Positions 45,548 to 55,344 of a DNA stretch of 64,000 nucleotides are shown here, one piece after another. Source of the DNA: Kistimonas sp964291505 (GTDB lineage: Bacteria; Pseudomonadota; Gammaproteobacteria; Pseudomonadales; Endozoicomonadaceae). Made by a program: the position numbers and the translations under genes. The stretch is from NCBI GenBank assembly GCA_964291505.2, contig OZ220216.1, positions 2,604,001 through 2,668,000 on the forward strand. The letters are read 5' to 3'. The notes under the pieces were generated by a model. The model searched no databases. It was not told the DNA's origin and saw only the letters and a program-made list of their open reading frames with translations. Numbering within the stretch: the stretch's first letter is position 1; each line of letters opens with the position of its first letter.

Positions 45548-46012
45548 ATGGATATAACCGTTATCTTACTGGCTGCGGCCATTCTTGCGATTGCCGGTCT
45601 GTCCGCATGGGCAATCAAACTCTGGATAGAAGTGTTTAGAAACCGCGCTAACATTCGAAAATCCAATGAACAACACCGTCAGTTTCTTTGCTCCAGCCTG
45701 ACCATCCTGGCCAAGAGTCTCGTTCATGAGCAGGTTAATCCAACGGAAGGTTGCATTAGGATCAAAACCATTCTGGATATGCTGGATCCTTCCTTGGGTA
45801 AAACTGAGGAATACCAGATTTTCACCACCATCTACGACGCAACGACGCATATGCCGATTGGCGAAGCACGAAAAGTCATGAAACTGAGCGAGCGCAACCG
45901 TCTTGATAAAGAACGTGAACTACTGGAACAACAGCACAAAGAACACATAAAGCAGGCCGCACAAAACCTGCTGACACAATTCAATGCCGAGAGCATCTTT
46001 AAAGAAGCATGA
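45548..46012 (+). CDS. DUF2489-like membrane-anchored protein
   Basis: 154 residues: an N-terminal transmembrane helix (ITVILLAAAILAIAGLSAWAI), then a mainly helical cytoplasmic or periplasmic part ending in a charged helix (RLDKERELLEQQHKEHIKQ). It looks like the DUF2489 family of gammaproteobacteria, of unknown function. Overlaps the next gene by 4 bp (ATGA), so they are translated together. Confidence 0.7.
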   Translation: MDITVILLAAAILAIAGLSAWAIKLWIEVFRNRANIRKSNEQHRQFLCSSLTILAKSLVHEQVNPTEGCIRIKTILDMLDPSLGKTEEYQIFTTIYDATTHMPIGEARKVMKLSERNRLDKERELLEQQHKEHIKQAAQNLLTQFNAESIFKEA

Positions 46013-46725
46013 AACAAACGCTCGACATCTCGCAGCTCAATCGCAACCTTACCAAAATGCACCCGGAAGCACGGGTGTTGATTCAGTCGCTACCAGACTG
46101 CCCTCAAATACAGTTGGCGTTGCTTGACCCAGCACCAATGAAGCAGCGCCCATTCACGGAAGAAGAAATAAAAACCATCCAGGAATATCCGGCTTACTGG
46201 GCGTTTTGCTGGGGCAGCGGTCAGGCTCTGGCAGCCCAAATACTGGATACACCGGGGCTCGTTGCGGGTAAGACAGTAATGGATTTTGGCGCCGGATCAG
46301 GCGTTGTTGCAATTGCCGCCTGCCTTGCGGGAGCCCGCGAAGTGATAGCCTGCGATATTGATCCGGATGCACTGCTTGCCTGCCAAATTAACGCACGCAT
46401 CAATCAGGTCAGCTTCCGAACTCACGACGACCTATTCAGCTTTGATGAACCATTGGACATGCTGATCGCCGCTGATGTCCTGTACGACAGAAACAATCTC
46501 CCACTGCTGGAACAGTTCAATGCCATGACCACTGAAGTACTGGTCGCCGACTCTCGCATCAAGGCATTTGATTTCCCACCGTATCAGCGCTTTTCCAGTA
46601 GGGAGTGTGGAACAGTTCCAGATCTTGATGAAACCAGAGACTTCAACAAGATAAACTTCTACTGCAACCGCACCATCCGGACAGACTGCCGGGTTCCCGC
46701 CAGCCAGGAACCTCTGCCGATTTAA
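46009..46725 (+). CDS. Class I SAM methyltransferase, ETFB-lysine-methyltransferase-like
   Basis: 238 residues. Motif I DFGAGSGVVAIAACLAG and acidic loop CDIDPDA are plain; the region YWAFCWGSGQALA before motif I and the DVLYD motif after it resemble the ETFB-lysine/METTL20 methyltransferase group and PrmA. These methylate lysines of electron-transfer flavoprotein beta or ribosomal protein. The adjacent acyl-CoA dehydrogenase genes, whose electrons go to ETF, make ETF a sensible target; this is inference. Confidence 0.75.
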   Translation: MKQTLDISQLNRNLTKMHPEARVLIQSLPDCPQIQLALLDPAPMKQRPFTEEEIKTIQEYPAYWAFCWGSGQALAAQILDTPGLVAGKTVMDFGAGSGVVAIAACLAGAREVIACDIDPDALLACQINARINQVSFRTHDDLFSFDEPLDMLIAADVLYDRNNLPLLEQFNAMTTEVLVADSRIKAFDFPPYQRFSSRECGTVPDLDETRDFNKINFYCNRTIRTDCRVPASQEPLPI

Positions 46726-46733
46726 ATCAAAAA

Positions 46734-48551
46734 CTACAGAAACGCAAAATTCTCTTCTTTCATACGTGTCAGAGTTCGCGGACAGGCAAGCATTGTTTTT
46801 GCGTGTGTTTCAGCACGTGGAAGAATACGGGAAAAATAGAATTCTGCCGTTTGCACCTTGGCTTTGTAAAAAGCCGGCTCGCTGGTACCTTCCACCAACT
46901 TACGCTGCGCGGCCACCAGCATTTTCAACCAGTAATACGCCAATACAACATAACCGGAAAACATCAAATAATCGACTGATGCCGAACCCACCGCATCACG
47001 ATTACGGGCAGCCCGGAAAGCCAAGCGATAACTCAAGTATTGCCATCTCAGCGTCAACGCAGAAACCTTGCCAACAAACGGCAAGACTTTCAGGCGAGGT
47101 ACACTGTTATCGCTCAATACCAACTTACAATATCCGAGTATTTGTCCCGCCAGCCGATTCAGGTCCTTACCTTTGGACAGCAACACCTTACGCCCTAACA
47201 AATCCAGCGATTGAATACCGGTTGTACCTTCATACAGGGTAGATATCCGGGCATCCCGAATGATCTGCTCCATACCATGTTCACGGATATAACCATGCCC
47301 ACCAAAGACTTGGACACCAAGATTCGCTGATTCGAGGCCCACTTCTGTCAGGAAGCCTTTGAGGATTGGCGTCAGCATTCCCAACTCATCATCGAGCCGG
47401 TTACGCTCCGCTTCGGTTTCCGCCTTAATCATCCGGTCAGCCAGCTTGGCCGCATCGTACAGCATCGCGCGACCGCCCTCTGCAAACGCTTTCATAGTCA
47501 GCAACATACGACGTACATCAGGATGAACGATCAACGAATCCGCCACTTTATCAGGCTGCTTGGCCCCCGACAGCGATCGCATGGATAACCGTTCCCGCGC
47601 ATAGGGAAGCGCCCCCTGGTAAGCCAGCTCAGCGGAAGCCAACCCCTGGATTCCTGTACCAATCCGCGCGGTATTCATAAAGGTGAACATGCACTGCAAA
47701 CCTTTATTCTCAGGCCCGATCAGGTAGCCCTCTGCACCATCAAAATTCATCACACAGGTCGCGGAGGCCTTGACCCCCATCTTGTGCTCCAGGGAACCAC
47801 AGGTAACACCGTTTCGCTCACCCAGCGAACCATCCGGATTCACCCTGAACTTGGGCACAATAAACAGCGAGATACCCCGCGTTCCTTCAGGTGCGTCCGG
47901 AAGCCTGGCGAGCACAATATGAATAATATTCTCGGTAAGATCATGTTCTCCGGCAGAAATAAAAATCTTGGTGCCGGAAAGGCGGTAAGTCTCATCACCA
48001 TTCGGTATTGCGCGGGTTTTGACCTGCCCCAGATCCGTACCGCACTGTGGCTCAGTAAGACACATGGTGCCGCTCCACTCACCGCTGGTCATGCGCATCA
48101 GCCAGGTCTGTTTCTGCGCTTCGGTACCATGTAAAAACAAGGTGTTCATGGCACCAAGCGTCAGACCAGGATACATACCCCAGGACCAGTTGGCCGTACC
48201 AACCATTTCCGAAATCATGACCCCAAGGGACATCGGCAATCCCTGGCCTCCATACTCAGGAGGATGGGAAAGCGATTGCCAGCCACCCGCAACATATTGC
48301 TGATAGGCCGCCTTGAAGCCTTTTGGCGTGATGACTTCGCCATCCTGCCAATGACACCCTTCCTCATCACCCGAGCGGTTCAGCGGAGCCAGCACATTTT
48401 CAGCAAACTTCGCCCCTTCGCTGATAATCGCATCGACCAGATCAGGCGTCGCCTCTTCACCATTGGGCAGCATTTGATAATGGGCCTGCATATCCAGAAC
48501 ATCTTCTGCCAGAAATTTCATATCCCTGACAGGCGCCTTGTACTCAGGCAT
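46734..48551 (-). CDS. Acyl-CoA dehydrogenase, long form (DmdC/FadE-like)
   Basis: 605 residues with a special N-terminal region (DMKFLAEDVLDMQAHYQML), the FAD/substrate motif MCLTEPQCGTDLGQV, the catalytic Glu region YEGTTGIQSLDLLGRK and a ~130-residue C-terminal extension. This architecture is shared with 3-methylmercaptopropionyl-CoA dehydrogenase (DmdC) of DMSP demethylation and with related long-form dehydrogenases of fatty-acid oxidation; the sequence does not decide. FAD-linked, reduces ETF. Monocistronic and convergent with the methyltransferase gene. Confidence 0.88.
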   Translation of the reverse strand: MPEYKAPVRDMKFLAEDVLDMQAHYQMLPNGEEATPDLVDAIISEGAKFAENVLAPLNRSGDEEGCHWQDGEVITPKGFKAAYQQYVAGGWQSLSHPPEYGGQGLPMSLGVMISEMVGTANWSWGMYPGLTLGAMNTLFLHGTEAQKQTWLMRMTSGEWSGTMCLTEPQCGTDLGQVKTRAIPNGDETYRLSGTKIFISAGEHDLTENIIHIVLARLPDAPEGTRGISLFIVPKFRVNPDGSLGERNGVTCGSLEHKMGVKASATCVMNFDGAEGYLIGPENKGLQCMFTFMNTARIGTGIQGLASAELAYQGALPYARERLSMRSLSGAKQPDKVADSLIVHPDVRRMLLTMKAFAEGGRAMLYDAAKLADRMIKAETEAERNRLDDELGMLTPILKGFLTEVGLESANLGVQVFGGHGYIREHGMEQIIRDARISTLYEGTTGIQSLDLLGRKVLLSKGKDLNRLAGQILGYCKLVLSDNSVPRLKVLPFVGKVSALTLRWQYLSYRLAFRAARNRDAVGSASVDYLMFSGYVVLAYYWLKMLVAAQRKLVEGTSEPAFYKAKVQTAEFYFSRILPRAETHAKTMLACPRTLTRMKEENFAFL

Positions 48552-48666
48552 AGACCATCTCCTGATGAGAACGTGGTTAGACGCTGAGCATTCTGTCGAA
48601 AGGGAAAGGCACTGAGATTGGCTGCAAAGTCACTCAGCAAGCACTTTTCAGCCAGCTCAGTGACAA

Positions 48667-48707
48667 CACAAAAAATACCACCGCCCGGTAACCGGTGCGG
48701 TGGTATT
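48667..48707 (-). terminator. Terminator of fadD
   Basis: Minus strand AATACCACCGC...GCGGTGGTATT (11-bp arms) followed by six T, 27 bp after the fadD stop codon. Confidence 0.88.
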
Positions 48708-48733
48708 GATTTCGAGAGTAAATCCGGAAGGTA

Positions 48734-50449
48734 CTAGCTAACAGCTTCGCGCTTTTCCAGCTCTTCAGCCCGCAGGTCCTTACGTAGAATTTTACCAACA
48801 GGTGTCATGGGCAGCTCTTCACGGAACTCAATCTGCTTGGGCACCTTATAGGCGGTCAGGTTCATACGGCAGTATTCTTTCATCTCATCCTGACTCAGGG
48901 AGCTGTCACTGGGAATGACAAACAGCTTCACCGCCTCGCCGGTTTTACTGTCTGGCACGCCGATGACCGCACAGTTCTCAACCTTCTCATGCTGGGCTAC
49001 AACATCCTCAATCTCATTGGGATACACGTTGAAGCCTGATACCAGCACCATATCCTTGATCCGGTCAACAATGGCCACAAAACCATCTTCGTTGATGACA
49101 GCAACATCTCCAGTCTTGAGCCAACCATCCTCATCAAAGATTTCCGCCGTGGCATCAGGACGCTTCCAGTAGCCCTTCATGACCTGGGGTCCTTTCACGC
49201 AGAGTTCACCGCGCTCACCCACCGCTGTTTCGGCACCATCATCAGCAACCGTCTTCAACAGGGTGTTTGGTACAGGCAAACCAACCGTTCCAGTCTGCGC
49301 GAGATCACCTGCCGGGTTCATACAGACAGCCGGTGAGCACTCTGTCAGCCCATAAGCCTCAGAAACTCCGCAACCGGTAAACTCTTTCCAGCGACGTCCT
49401 GTATCTGCCTGCAGCGCGGTACCACCAGAGAGGGTCAGTTTTAGTCCACTGAAATCACACTTGGCGAATTCCGGGTGATTCAGCAGACTGACAAACAAAG
49501 TGTTCAAACCAATAAACGCCGTAAAGCGCCAGGGCTTGATCATCTTGATAAACATGGCCGTATCGCGCGGATTGGCAATAAGGATACTGTGGTTCCCCAT
49601 TTCCACCATCGCCATCAAATGCACGGTAAAGGCGTAAATGTGGTAGAGCGGCAGGGGGGCAACAATGGTTTCCTTGCCAGCCTCATGCATAGGATTGCCA
49701 GCCTCATCCTGCTGACTCAGCATGGCCTGCGCCTGTAACATATTAGAAATCATATTTCGATGGGTCAGCATGGCTCCTTTTGCAACACCGGTTGTGCCAC
49801 CGGTATATTGCAGAATCGCCACATCATCCGGCCGCGGCGCAGGCGGCTTCCGGTATTTGCCCGCATCCCCTTTTGCCAGCGCCTGACGAAAACGGACGAC
49901 ACCAGACAGTTTATAGGGCTGAACCATTTTCTTAACGTATTTGGCTGCCACATTGATCAGCTGACGCTTCGGCGCTGGCAGCATATCGGCAATACTAGTG
50001 ACAATCAGGTGTTCAACCGGCGTATCGCTGATGATTTCTTCCACCAAATGCCCGAATACATCCATGAAGACCAGTGCACGGGCACCAGAATCATTGAACT
50101 GATGATGCATTTCACGGGCGGTGTAGAGTGGGTTGGTATTAACAATAACTAAACCGGCCTTGAGCGCGCCATAAACGGCAATGGGGAACTGCAGAAGGTT
50201 TGGCATCTGGATCGCGATGCGGTCACCCGGTTTAAGATCGGTCTGGGTCTGAAGATAGGTGGCGAAACGGGTACTGTAGTCGTCGATATCCTGAAAGGTC
50301 AGGGTATGGCCGATACCGGTGAATGCAGGTCGTTGGGCATACTTACTGACGGATTCTTCAAAGACTGCCAGTATGGAACCGTACTCGTCCGGGTTGATGA
50401 TATCGGGCACACCGGGTGCGCGCTTACCATGCCAGAAACTCGCTTCCAT
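48734..50449 (-). CDS. fadD: Long-chain fatty acid--CoA ligase FadD
   Basis: 571 residues. AMP-binding P loop YTGGTTGVAKGAMLTH, GYGLTE-like motif EAYGLTECSPAV, LKTGDVAVINEDG and C-terminal PVGKILRKDLRA with the catalytic Lys. Activates long-chain fatty acids to acyl-CoA at the membrane for beta-oxidation. N terminus MEASFWHGKRAPGVP is that of the bacterial FadD group. Divergent from the next dehydrogenase pair. Confidence 0.93.
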   Translation of the reverse strand: MEASFWHGKRAPGVPDIINPDEYGSILAVFEESVSKYAQRPAFTGIGHTLTFQDIDDYSTRFATYLQTQTDLKPGDRIAIQMPNLLQFPIAVYGALKAGLVIVNTNPLYTAREMHHQFNDSGARALVFMDVFGHLVEEIISDTPVEHLIVTSIADMLPAPKRQLINVAAKYVKKMVQPYKLSGVVRFRQALAKGDAGKYRKPPAPRPDDVAILQYTGGTTGVAKGAMLTHRNMISNMLQAQAMLSQQDEAGNPMHEAGKETIVAPLPLYHIYAFTVHLMAMVEMGNHSILIANPRDTAMFIKMIKPWRFTAFIGLNTLFVSLLNHPEFAKCDFSGLKLTLSGGTALQADTGRRWKEFTGCGVSEAYGLTECSPAVCMNPAGDLAQTGTVGLPVPNTLLKTVADDGAETAVGERGELCVKGPQVMKGYWKRPDATAEIFDEDGWLKTGDVAVINEDGFVAIVDRIKDMVLVSGFNVYPNEIEDVVAQHEKVENCAVIGVPDSKTGEAVKLFVIPSDSSLSQDEMKEYCRMNLTAYKVPKQIEFREELPMTPVGKILRKDLRAEELEKREAVS

Positions 50450-50718
50450 ATTTTTATCACTTTTTTGTTATGTAGTTATGCGACAACCTGACATTACTGT
50501 CCCTGCCCAGACATGTCACGGCATTGACATATCTGCCGACTCCCCCGAGTTCGACAGCCATTGGTTGTCCCCTGACTCTTTGTCAGCCTGATGAATCAGA
50601 CAACGACGGCCTATCATAGCCTGATTTGCGACACAGTTCATGGGTAAGTTGTTGTATTTCATGAATGCGGATTGAAGAAACCGCATTCATGGCAGGCAAC
50701 TTCCCGGGGGAGTACACC

Positions 50719-52014
50719 ATGACACTGAACGCCACAGGGATCGCCCTTTCCCTGGTCAACCGGTTCGCAGGCTCGGCACTTGCCAGCCGCTATAAACTGC
50801 GCAAACCCGCGGAACGACTGGCCTACCACGTCACTCGAACTGGTTTTCGACTGGTGGCATCCGGCCAGCAGACGCTTTCCAAAAAGCGTCGCACCACAAC
50901 TTCAGCAACAGGCAACAACCATCGTCAACTGTTCGATCTCTCTCTTTCAGAAGAGCAGCGCCTGATCATTGAAAACACCCAAAGACTTGCCAACACGCTG
51001 AGAGAACAGGCTGATCAGGCAGAATTTGCCGGTTATCCAACCAAAGACGTCTTAGCCGAATCAGAAGCCCTGGGCCTTAATCTGTTTGTACTTCCTGAAG
51101 CCTGGGGTGGTATTAGCTCCGAGGCACCAGCTGAAACCATGACCCTAATCACTGAGCAGCTTGCATGGGGTGACATGGGTCAGGCGCTAGCTCTCCTTGC
51201 ACCAACTGCCTGCCTATCGGCAATCAGCCGCTGGGGAAATGCCTCTTTACAGGAGAAATGGTTACCCCGTTTTGCTGAAGGACAATTTCTCCCTGCCGCC
51301 ATGGCCATTCATGAAAATAACATCGACTTTTCCCCAGAGCTGTGTCGCTGTACGGCAACCCGTCACCGCAAAGGCTACCGCCTGAACGGTCAAAAAACGC
51401 TGGTTCCATTGGCACAAACGGCAGAATTCTTTCTTGTTAGCGCCAAGACCAACAAGAATACGCCAACCCTGTTTCTGGTTGAGCGAAACAACCCTGGCAT
51501 TCAAATTGACGCTGCGCCTGCGATGGGTCTGAAGTCGGCCGGATTGGGCACGCTGACACTGTCTAATGTGCAAGTCAGCCCAGACGCCCGTCTTGATTGC
51601 AATTTCCAAGTTGAGGACTGGCTCTCACGCTCGCAAATTGCGGCCTCAGCCCTCGCCTGTGGCACCTCCCAGGCTGTCGTTGATTTCACCATTCCCTACT
51701 GCAATGAGCGTCAGGCATTTGGTGAACCCATCAGCCATCGACAAGGTGTCGCCTTCCTGCTGGCAGACATGGCGACGGAACTCGACGGCATGCGACTGAT
51801 GAACTGGCGAGCCGCCAGCCGTTGTGATCATCAGCTTTCTTTTAACAGGGAAGCCTGGCTGGCACACACCCAGTGCAGTGACAAGGGCATGATGATTGGT
51901 ACTCATGGTGTACAGCTGCTCGGCGGCCACGGTTTTGTCAAAGAGTACCCCGTCGAGCGCTGGTATCGTGATTTACGCGCTATTTCGCTCCTCACCGGTT
52001 CGCTACTGGTTTAA
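50719..52014 (+). CDS. Acyl-CoA dehydrogenase-like subunit with altered catalytic site
   Basis: 431 residues from MTLNATGIALSLVN, which follows GGGGGAG by 6 nt; the upstream frame to 50665 is not needed. A basic/hydrophobic N-terminal extension of about 80 residues precedes an acyl-CoA dehydrogenase fold (LSEEQRLIIENTQRLA, HGVQLLGGHGFVKEYPVERWYRD). At the place of the usual catalytic Glu (Y-E-G-T-x-x-I) it reads AISLLTGSLLV, so that Glu is missing. It may pair with the next gene product as a heteromeric enzyme, or use a Glu elsewhere as isovaleryl-type enzymes do. Confidence 0.8.
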   Translation: MTLNATGIALSLVNRFAGSALASRYKLRKPAERLAYHVTRTGFRLVASGQQTLSKKRRTTTSATGNNHRQLFDLSLSEEQRLIIENTQRLANTLREQADQAEFAGYPTKDVLAESEALGLNLFVLPEAWGGISSEAPAETMTLITEQLAWGDMGQALALLAPTACLSAISRWGNASLQEKWLPRFAEGQFLPAAMAIHENNIDFSPELCRCTATRHRKGYRLNGQKTLVPLAQTAEFFLVSAKTNKNTPTLFLVERNNPGIQIDAAPAMGLKSAGLGTLTLSNVQVSPDARLDCNFQVEDWLSRSQIAASALACGTSQAVVDFTIPYCNERQAFGEPISHRQGVAFLLADMATELDGMRLMNWRAASRCDHQLSFNREAWLAHTQCSDKGMMIGTHGVQLLGGHGFVKEYPVERWYRDLRAISLLTGSLLV

Positions 52015-52024
52015 GGGACACGGT

Positions 52025-53227
52025 ATGTATCTGGAAACACCAAGAAAATTCAAGGGTCTGGTGAGCCAGGCCAATCAGGTCGCCAAGGCCGTTCTTCGTC
52101 CTATTTCCCGCAAATATGACCGCAGGGAACATGAGTACCCTGTTGAGCTCGACATGCTGGCATCCCTGCTGGACGCCATGAATGATGGCGCTGGCAGCGG
52201 CACTGGTGCTGGCCGCCTGAATACGGCTAAAGGCGACAGTCACACGGTTGTTAATGGCAGCAACCTCTCTACCGTGCTGGGCTTGACTGAACTTTGCTGG
52301 GGAGATGTCGGCCTATCCCTGAGCCTTCCCAGGCAAGGGCTCGGTAATGCGGCTATTGCTGCTGTTGCAGACGCCGAGCAGATGAAAAAGTTCGGCCACC
52401 TTTGGGCGGCAATGGCCATTACCGAGCCCGGGGCTGGTTCTGATTCAGCGGCGATCCGGGCGACAGCCAAACAAGATGGCGACGACTACATCATCAATGG
52501 TGAAAAGATCTATGTAACCAGTGGTGAGCGGGCTGATGCTGTAGTGGTATGGGCAAGTCTTGATCCCAGCCTCGGTCGTGCAGCGATTAAATCCTTTGTC
52601 GTTGAAAAAGGCACGCCCGGCATGGAAGTGGTAAGGCTGGAGAAAAAACTTGGCATCAAAGCGTCCGATACTGCGGCGATTACCTTTACCAATTGTCGTG
52701 TGCCTGCTTCACACCTGCTGGGCAATCCGAATATTGACGTACAACGAGGGTTTGGTGGCGTTATGCAAACCTTTGACAACACCCGCCCTGTCGTTGCCGC
52801 TATGGCCGTTGGCCTTGCCCGCGCCGCCCTCGAACGCACGCAGGAATTACTCAAAGCACAAGGGATTGACCCCTCCTACAAGGGGGGGCTTTATCAGCGA
52901 CCAGCGCTAGAGAAGGAACTTCTGGTCATGGAAGCCGAGCTGGAGTCTGCCCGGCTGCTTACGCTCAGGGCTGCATGGATGGCTGATAACGGCCAACCCA
53001 ATTCCAAGGAAGCCTCCATGGCCAAAGCCAAGGCAGGTCGTACAGCCAATGCTATTACGCTGAAATGTGCCGAGCTCTGCACCGTACGCGGCTACACCGA
53101 AGATGAGTTAGTGGAGAAATGGGCCCGGGATTCGAAAATTCTTGATATCTTTGAAGGTACCCAACAGATTCAGCAATTGATTATTGCTCGACGACTATTC
53201 AATAAATCGTCTGCAGAATTGAAGTAA
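52025..53227 (+). CDS. Acyl-CoA dehydrogenase (active form)
   Basis: 400 residues from MYLETPRKFKGL, 10 bp after the preceding gene. Contains AMAITEPGAGSDSAAIRA (FAD and substrate binding), NGEKIYVTSGERAD and the intact catalytic segment IFEGTQQIQQLIIARRL. Introduces the alpha-beta double bond in an acyl-CoA and passes electrons to ETF. Likely co-transcribed with the altered dehydrogenase upstream and the acyl-CoA synthetase downstream. Confidence 0.9.
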   Translation: MYLETPRKFKGLVSQANQVAKAVLRPISRKYDRREHEYPVELDMLASLLDAMNDGAGSGTGAGRLNTAKGDSHTVVNGSNLSTVLGLTELCWGDVGLSLSLPRQGLGNAAIAAVADAEQMKKFGHLWAAMAITEPGAGSDSAAIRATAKQDGDDYIINGEKIYVTSGERADAVVVWASLDPSLGRAAIKSFVVEKGTPGMEVVRLEKKLGIKASDTAAITFTNCRVPASHLLGNPNIDVQRGFGGVMQTFDNTRPVVAAMAVGLARAALERTQELLKAQGIDPSYKGGLYQRPALEKELLVMEAELESARLLTLRAAWMADNGQPNSKEASMAKAKAGRTANAITLKCAELCTVRGYTEDELVEKWARDSKILDIFEGTQQIQQLIIARRLFNKSSAELK

Positions 53228-53249
53228 CAACCACACAATAATAACAATA

Positions 53250-55067
53250 ATGCCAACACGAACAGTCAGCTTTGCCAATATCCTTCGCTCTGGCCTTGCC
53301 CTGACACCAGAGCTTCCACAAATTACTACCGGTCTGCTGAAGCTGGTATCACTGCATCCGGAACGTCGGTTATCCATTGGGCGATTACTGGAAAAACAGG
53401 CACAACGATACGGCAAACGTCCATTTCTTAAATATCAGGATAAAGTCTGGTCATACGAAGCAGCCAATCGACAGGTCAACCGCTTTAGCCATGCGCTGGC
53501 ACAGAGAAGCATTCAACCGGGTGATCGCATTGCGATCCTGATGGAAAACCGTCCTGAAACACTGCTGGTCACTCTGGCCGCCTTAAAGCTTGGTGCCATT
53601 GCTACCATGCTTAATACCAGTCAGCGAAATAACGCTTTATTGCACAGCCTCACGATTACAAAACCAGCGTTATGTATTGTGGGTGAAGAGTTAATTGAAG
53701 CCTTTGACGGTATCAAGCACACGTTGTCCGAACTGCCAGAACATCCCCATTACTTCGTTAACGATAACAGCAATAATTCCACACCTGATGGCTACGAAAA
53801 TTTCGTTGAAGTCTCGGCAAACATGCCAGATACGAATCCTGATATAACCCGTACTCTGAAGCTGTCTTCACCGGCACTGTATATTTTCACATCCGGCACA
53901 ACCGGTCTGCCCAAAGCCTCTGTAATGTCACATTATCGCTGGTTCAAAGCCATGGCTGGCATTGGCATGATGTCCCTGCGACTCAAACCAACCGATATTC
54001 TCTATTGCGCACTGCCCCTCTATCACAACAATGCATTAACTGTCTCACTGAGTGCTGTCATGGGGAATGGGGCATCGTTAGCTATTGCCCGAAAATTCAG
54101 TGTTAACCGGTTCTGGGACGATATCCGCCATTATGGTGCCACCAGCTTCTGTTATATCGGTGAATTCTGTCGTTACCTACTCAATCACCCTGCCAGACCC
54201 AATGACGCCGATAATCCGGTAAGAACCATCATCGGTAATGGACTGCGACCGGATATCTGGGAAGCCTTCAAAGAACGCTTCAGAATTCCATCCATCAGTG
54301 AGTTTTATGGCGCCAGTGAAGTCAACCTGGTGTTTACCAATGCCCTGAATCTGGACAAGACAGCAGGCACCTGCCCGATGGCTTATGCGGTTGTCCGTTA
54401 CGATGTTCAGAACGACTGCCCTGTTCGAACGTCCAAGGGGTTCATGGAAAAAGTCAATAAAGGAGAAAGCGGTCTTTTACTGACAAAGGTTACCCGTCGT
54501 ATGCCGTTTGATGGTTATACCGATAAGGAAGCATCGCAGAAAAAACTCTATCGGGACGTTTTCCGGACGGGTGACAGTTATATCAATACCGGCGACCTCG
54601 TTGTCCGCCAAGGCTGGCGACACATTGCATTTTCTGACCGGATTGGTGATACCTTTCGCTGGAAAGGGGAAAATGTCGCCACATCCGAAGTTGAAGCGGC
54701 CTTTACCAACTTTCCTGCTGTTGAGCATGCGGTCACATATGGCATAAGCCTGCCAGGAACGGATGGCCGGGCTGGCATGACGGCACTGGTCGTCTCGGAT
54801 GCCAAAGAAACCCTTAATCTGGAAGCGCTGACCCAACATGTCCGCAAACAGCTACCCGGTTATGCCGTCCCACTGTTTCTCAGAATCTGCGATTCTCAGC
54901 AGATGACGACAACCTTCAAATACCAAAAGACCACATTAAAAAAAGAAGGGTTTGATACCAGCCAATTCGACGATCCGGTGCTGGCATTACTGCCCGGAAA
55001 CCAACAGTATCAGCCTCTGCAAACCCATGAACTGGAAAAAATACGCGCCGGAAAAGTACGCTTCTGA
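53250..55067 (+). CDS. FATP-type long-chain acyl-CoA synthetase
   Basis: 605 residues. AMP-binding motif YIFTSGTTGLPKASVMSH, ISEFYGASEVNL and the FATP/very-long-chain synthetase signature FRWKGENVATSEVE. C terminus FKYQKTTLKKEGFD is also typical of this group (FadD6/SLC27-like). It probably activates long-chain or branched acids for the two dehydrogenases encoded just upstream. Third gene of the plus-strand group. Confidence 0.88.
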   Translation: MPTRTVSFANILRSGLALTPELPQITTGLLKLVSLHPERRLSIGRLLEKQAQRYGKRPFLKYQDKVWSYEAANRQVNRFSHALAQRSIQPGDRIAILMENRPETLLVTLAALKLGAIATMLNTSQRNNALLHSLTITKPALCIVGEELIEAFDGIKHTLSELPEHPHYFVNDNSNNSTPDGYENFVEVSANMPDTNPDITRTLKLSSPALYIFTSGTTGLPKASVMSHYRWFKAMAGIGMMSLRLKPTDILYCALPLYHNNALTVSLSAVMGNGASLAIARKFSVNRFWDDIRHYGATSFCYIGEFCRYLLNHPARPNDADNPVRTIIGNGLRPDIWEAFKERFRIPSISEFYGASEVNLVFTNALNLDKTAGTCPMAYAVVRYDVQNDCPVRTSKGFMEKVNKGESGLLLTKVTRRMPFDGYTDKEASQKKLYRDVFRTGDSYINTGDLVVRQGWRHIAFSDRIGDTFRWKGENVATSEVEAAFTNFPAVEHAVTYGISLPGTDGRAGMTALVVSDAKETLNLEALTQHVRKQLPGYAVPLFLRICDSQQMTTTFKYQKTTLKKEGFDTSQFDDPVLALLPGNQQYQPLQTHELEKIRAGKVRF

Positions 55068-55344
55068 TTTCTGTCAGAAGCCGGCATGTCAGAATCTGTC
55101 AAATAATTACGCAAGCCCCCGTTAAAAATACGATAACCCATTGTTTTTTCGGGCACCTCAGGCTATCCGGTGGAAATATCCCCCACCATCACATACGCTT
55201 TTTTTAGTAGTCAGCGTTTCAATGTTTACGCCATTTTCAGCCGCGCTCCAGGGATTGGATCATGTGCGGGCGAAAGGCCCCATCAGGCATCTCTTTCAAT
55301 GAATATGGCGACGCTCTGCCACTGCAGGTAATGGACAACAATTT

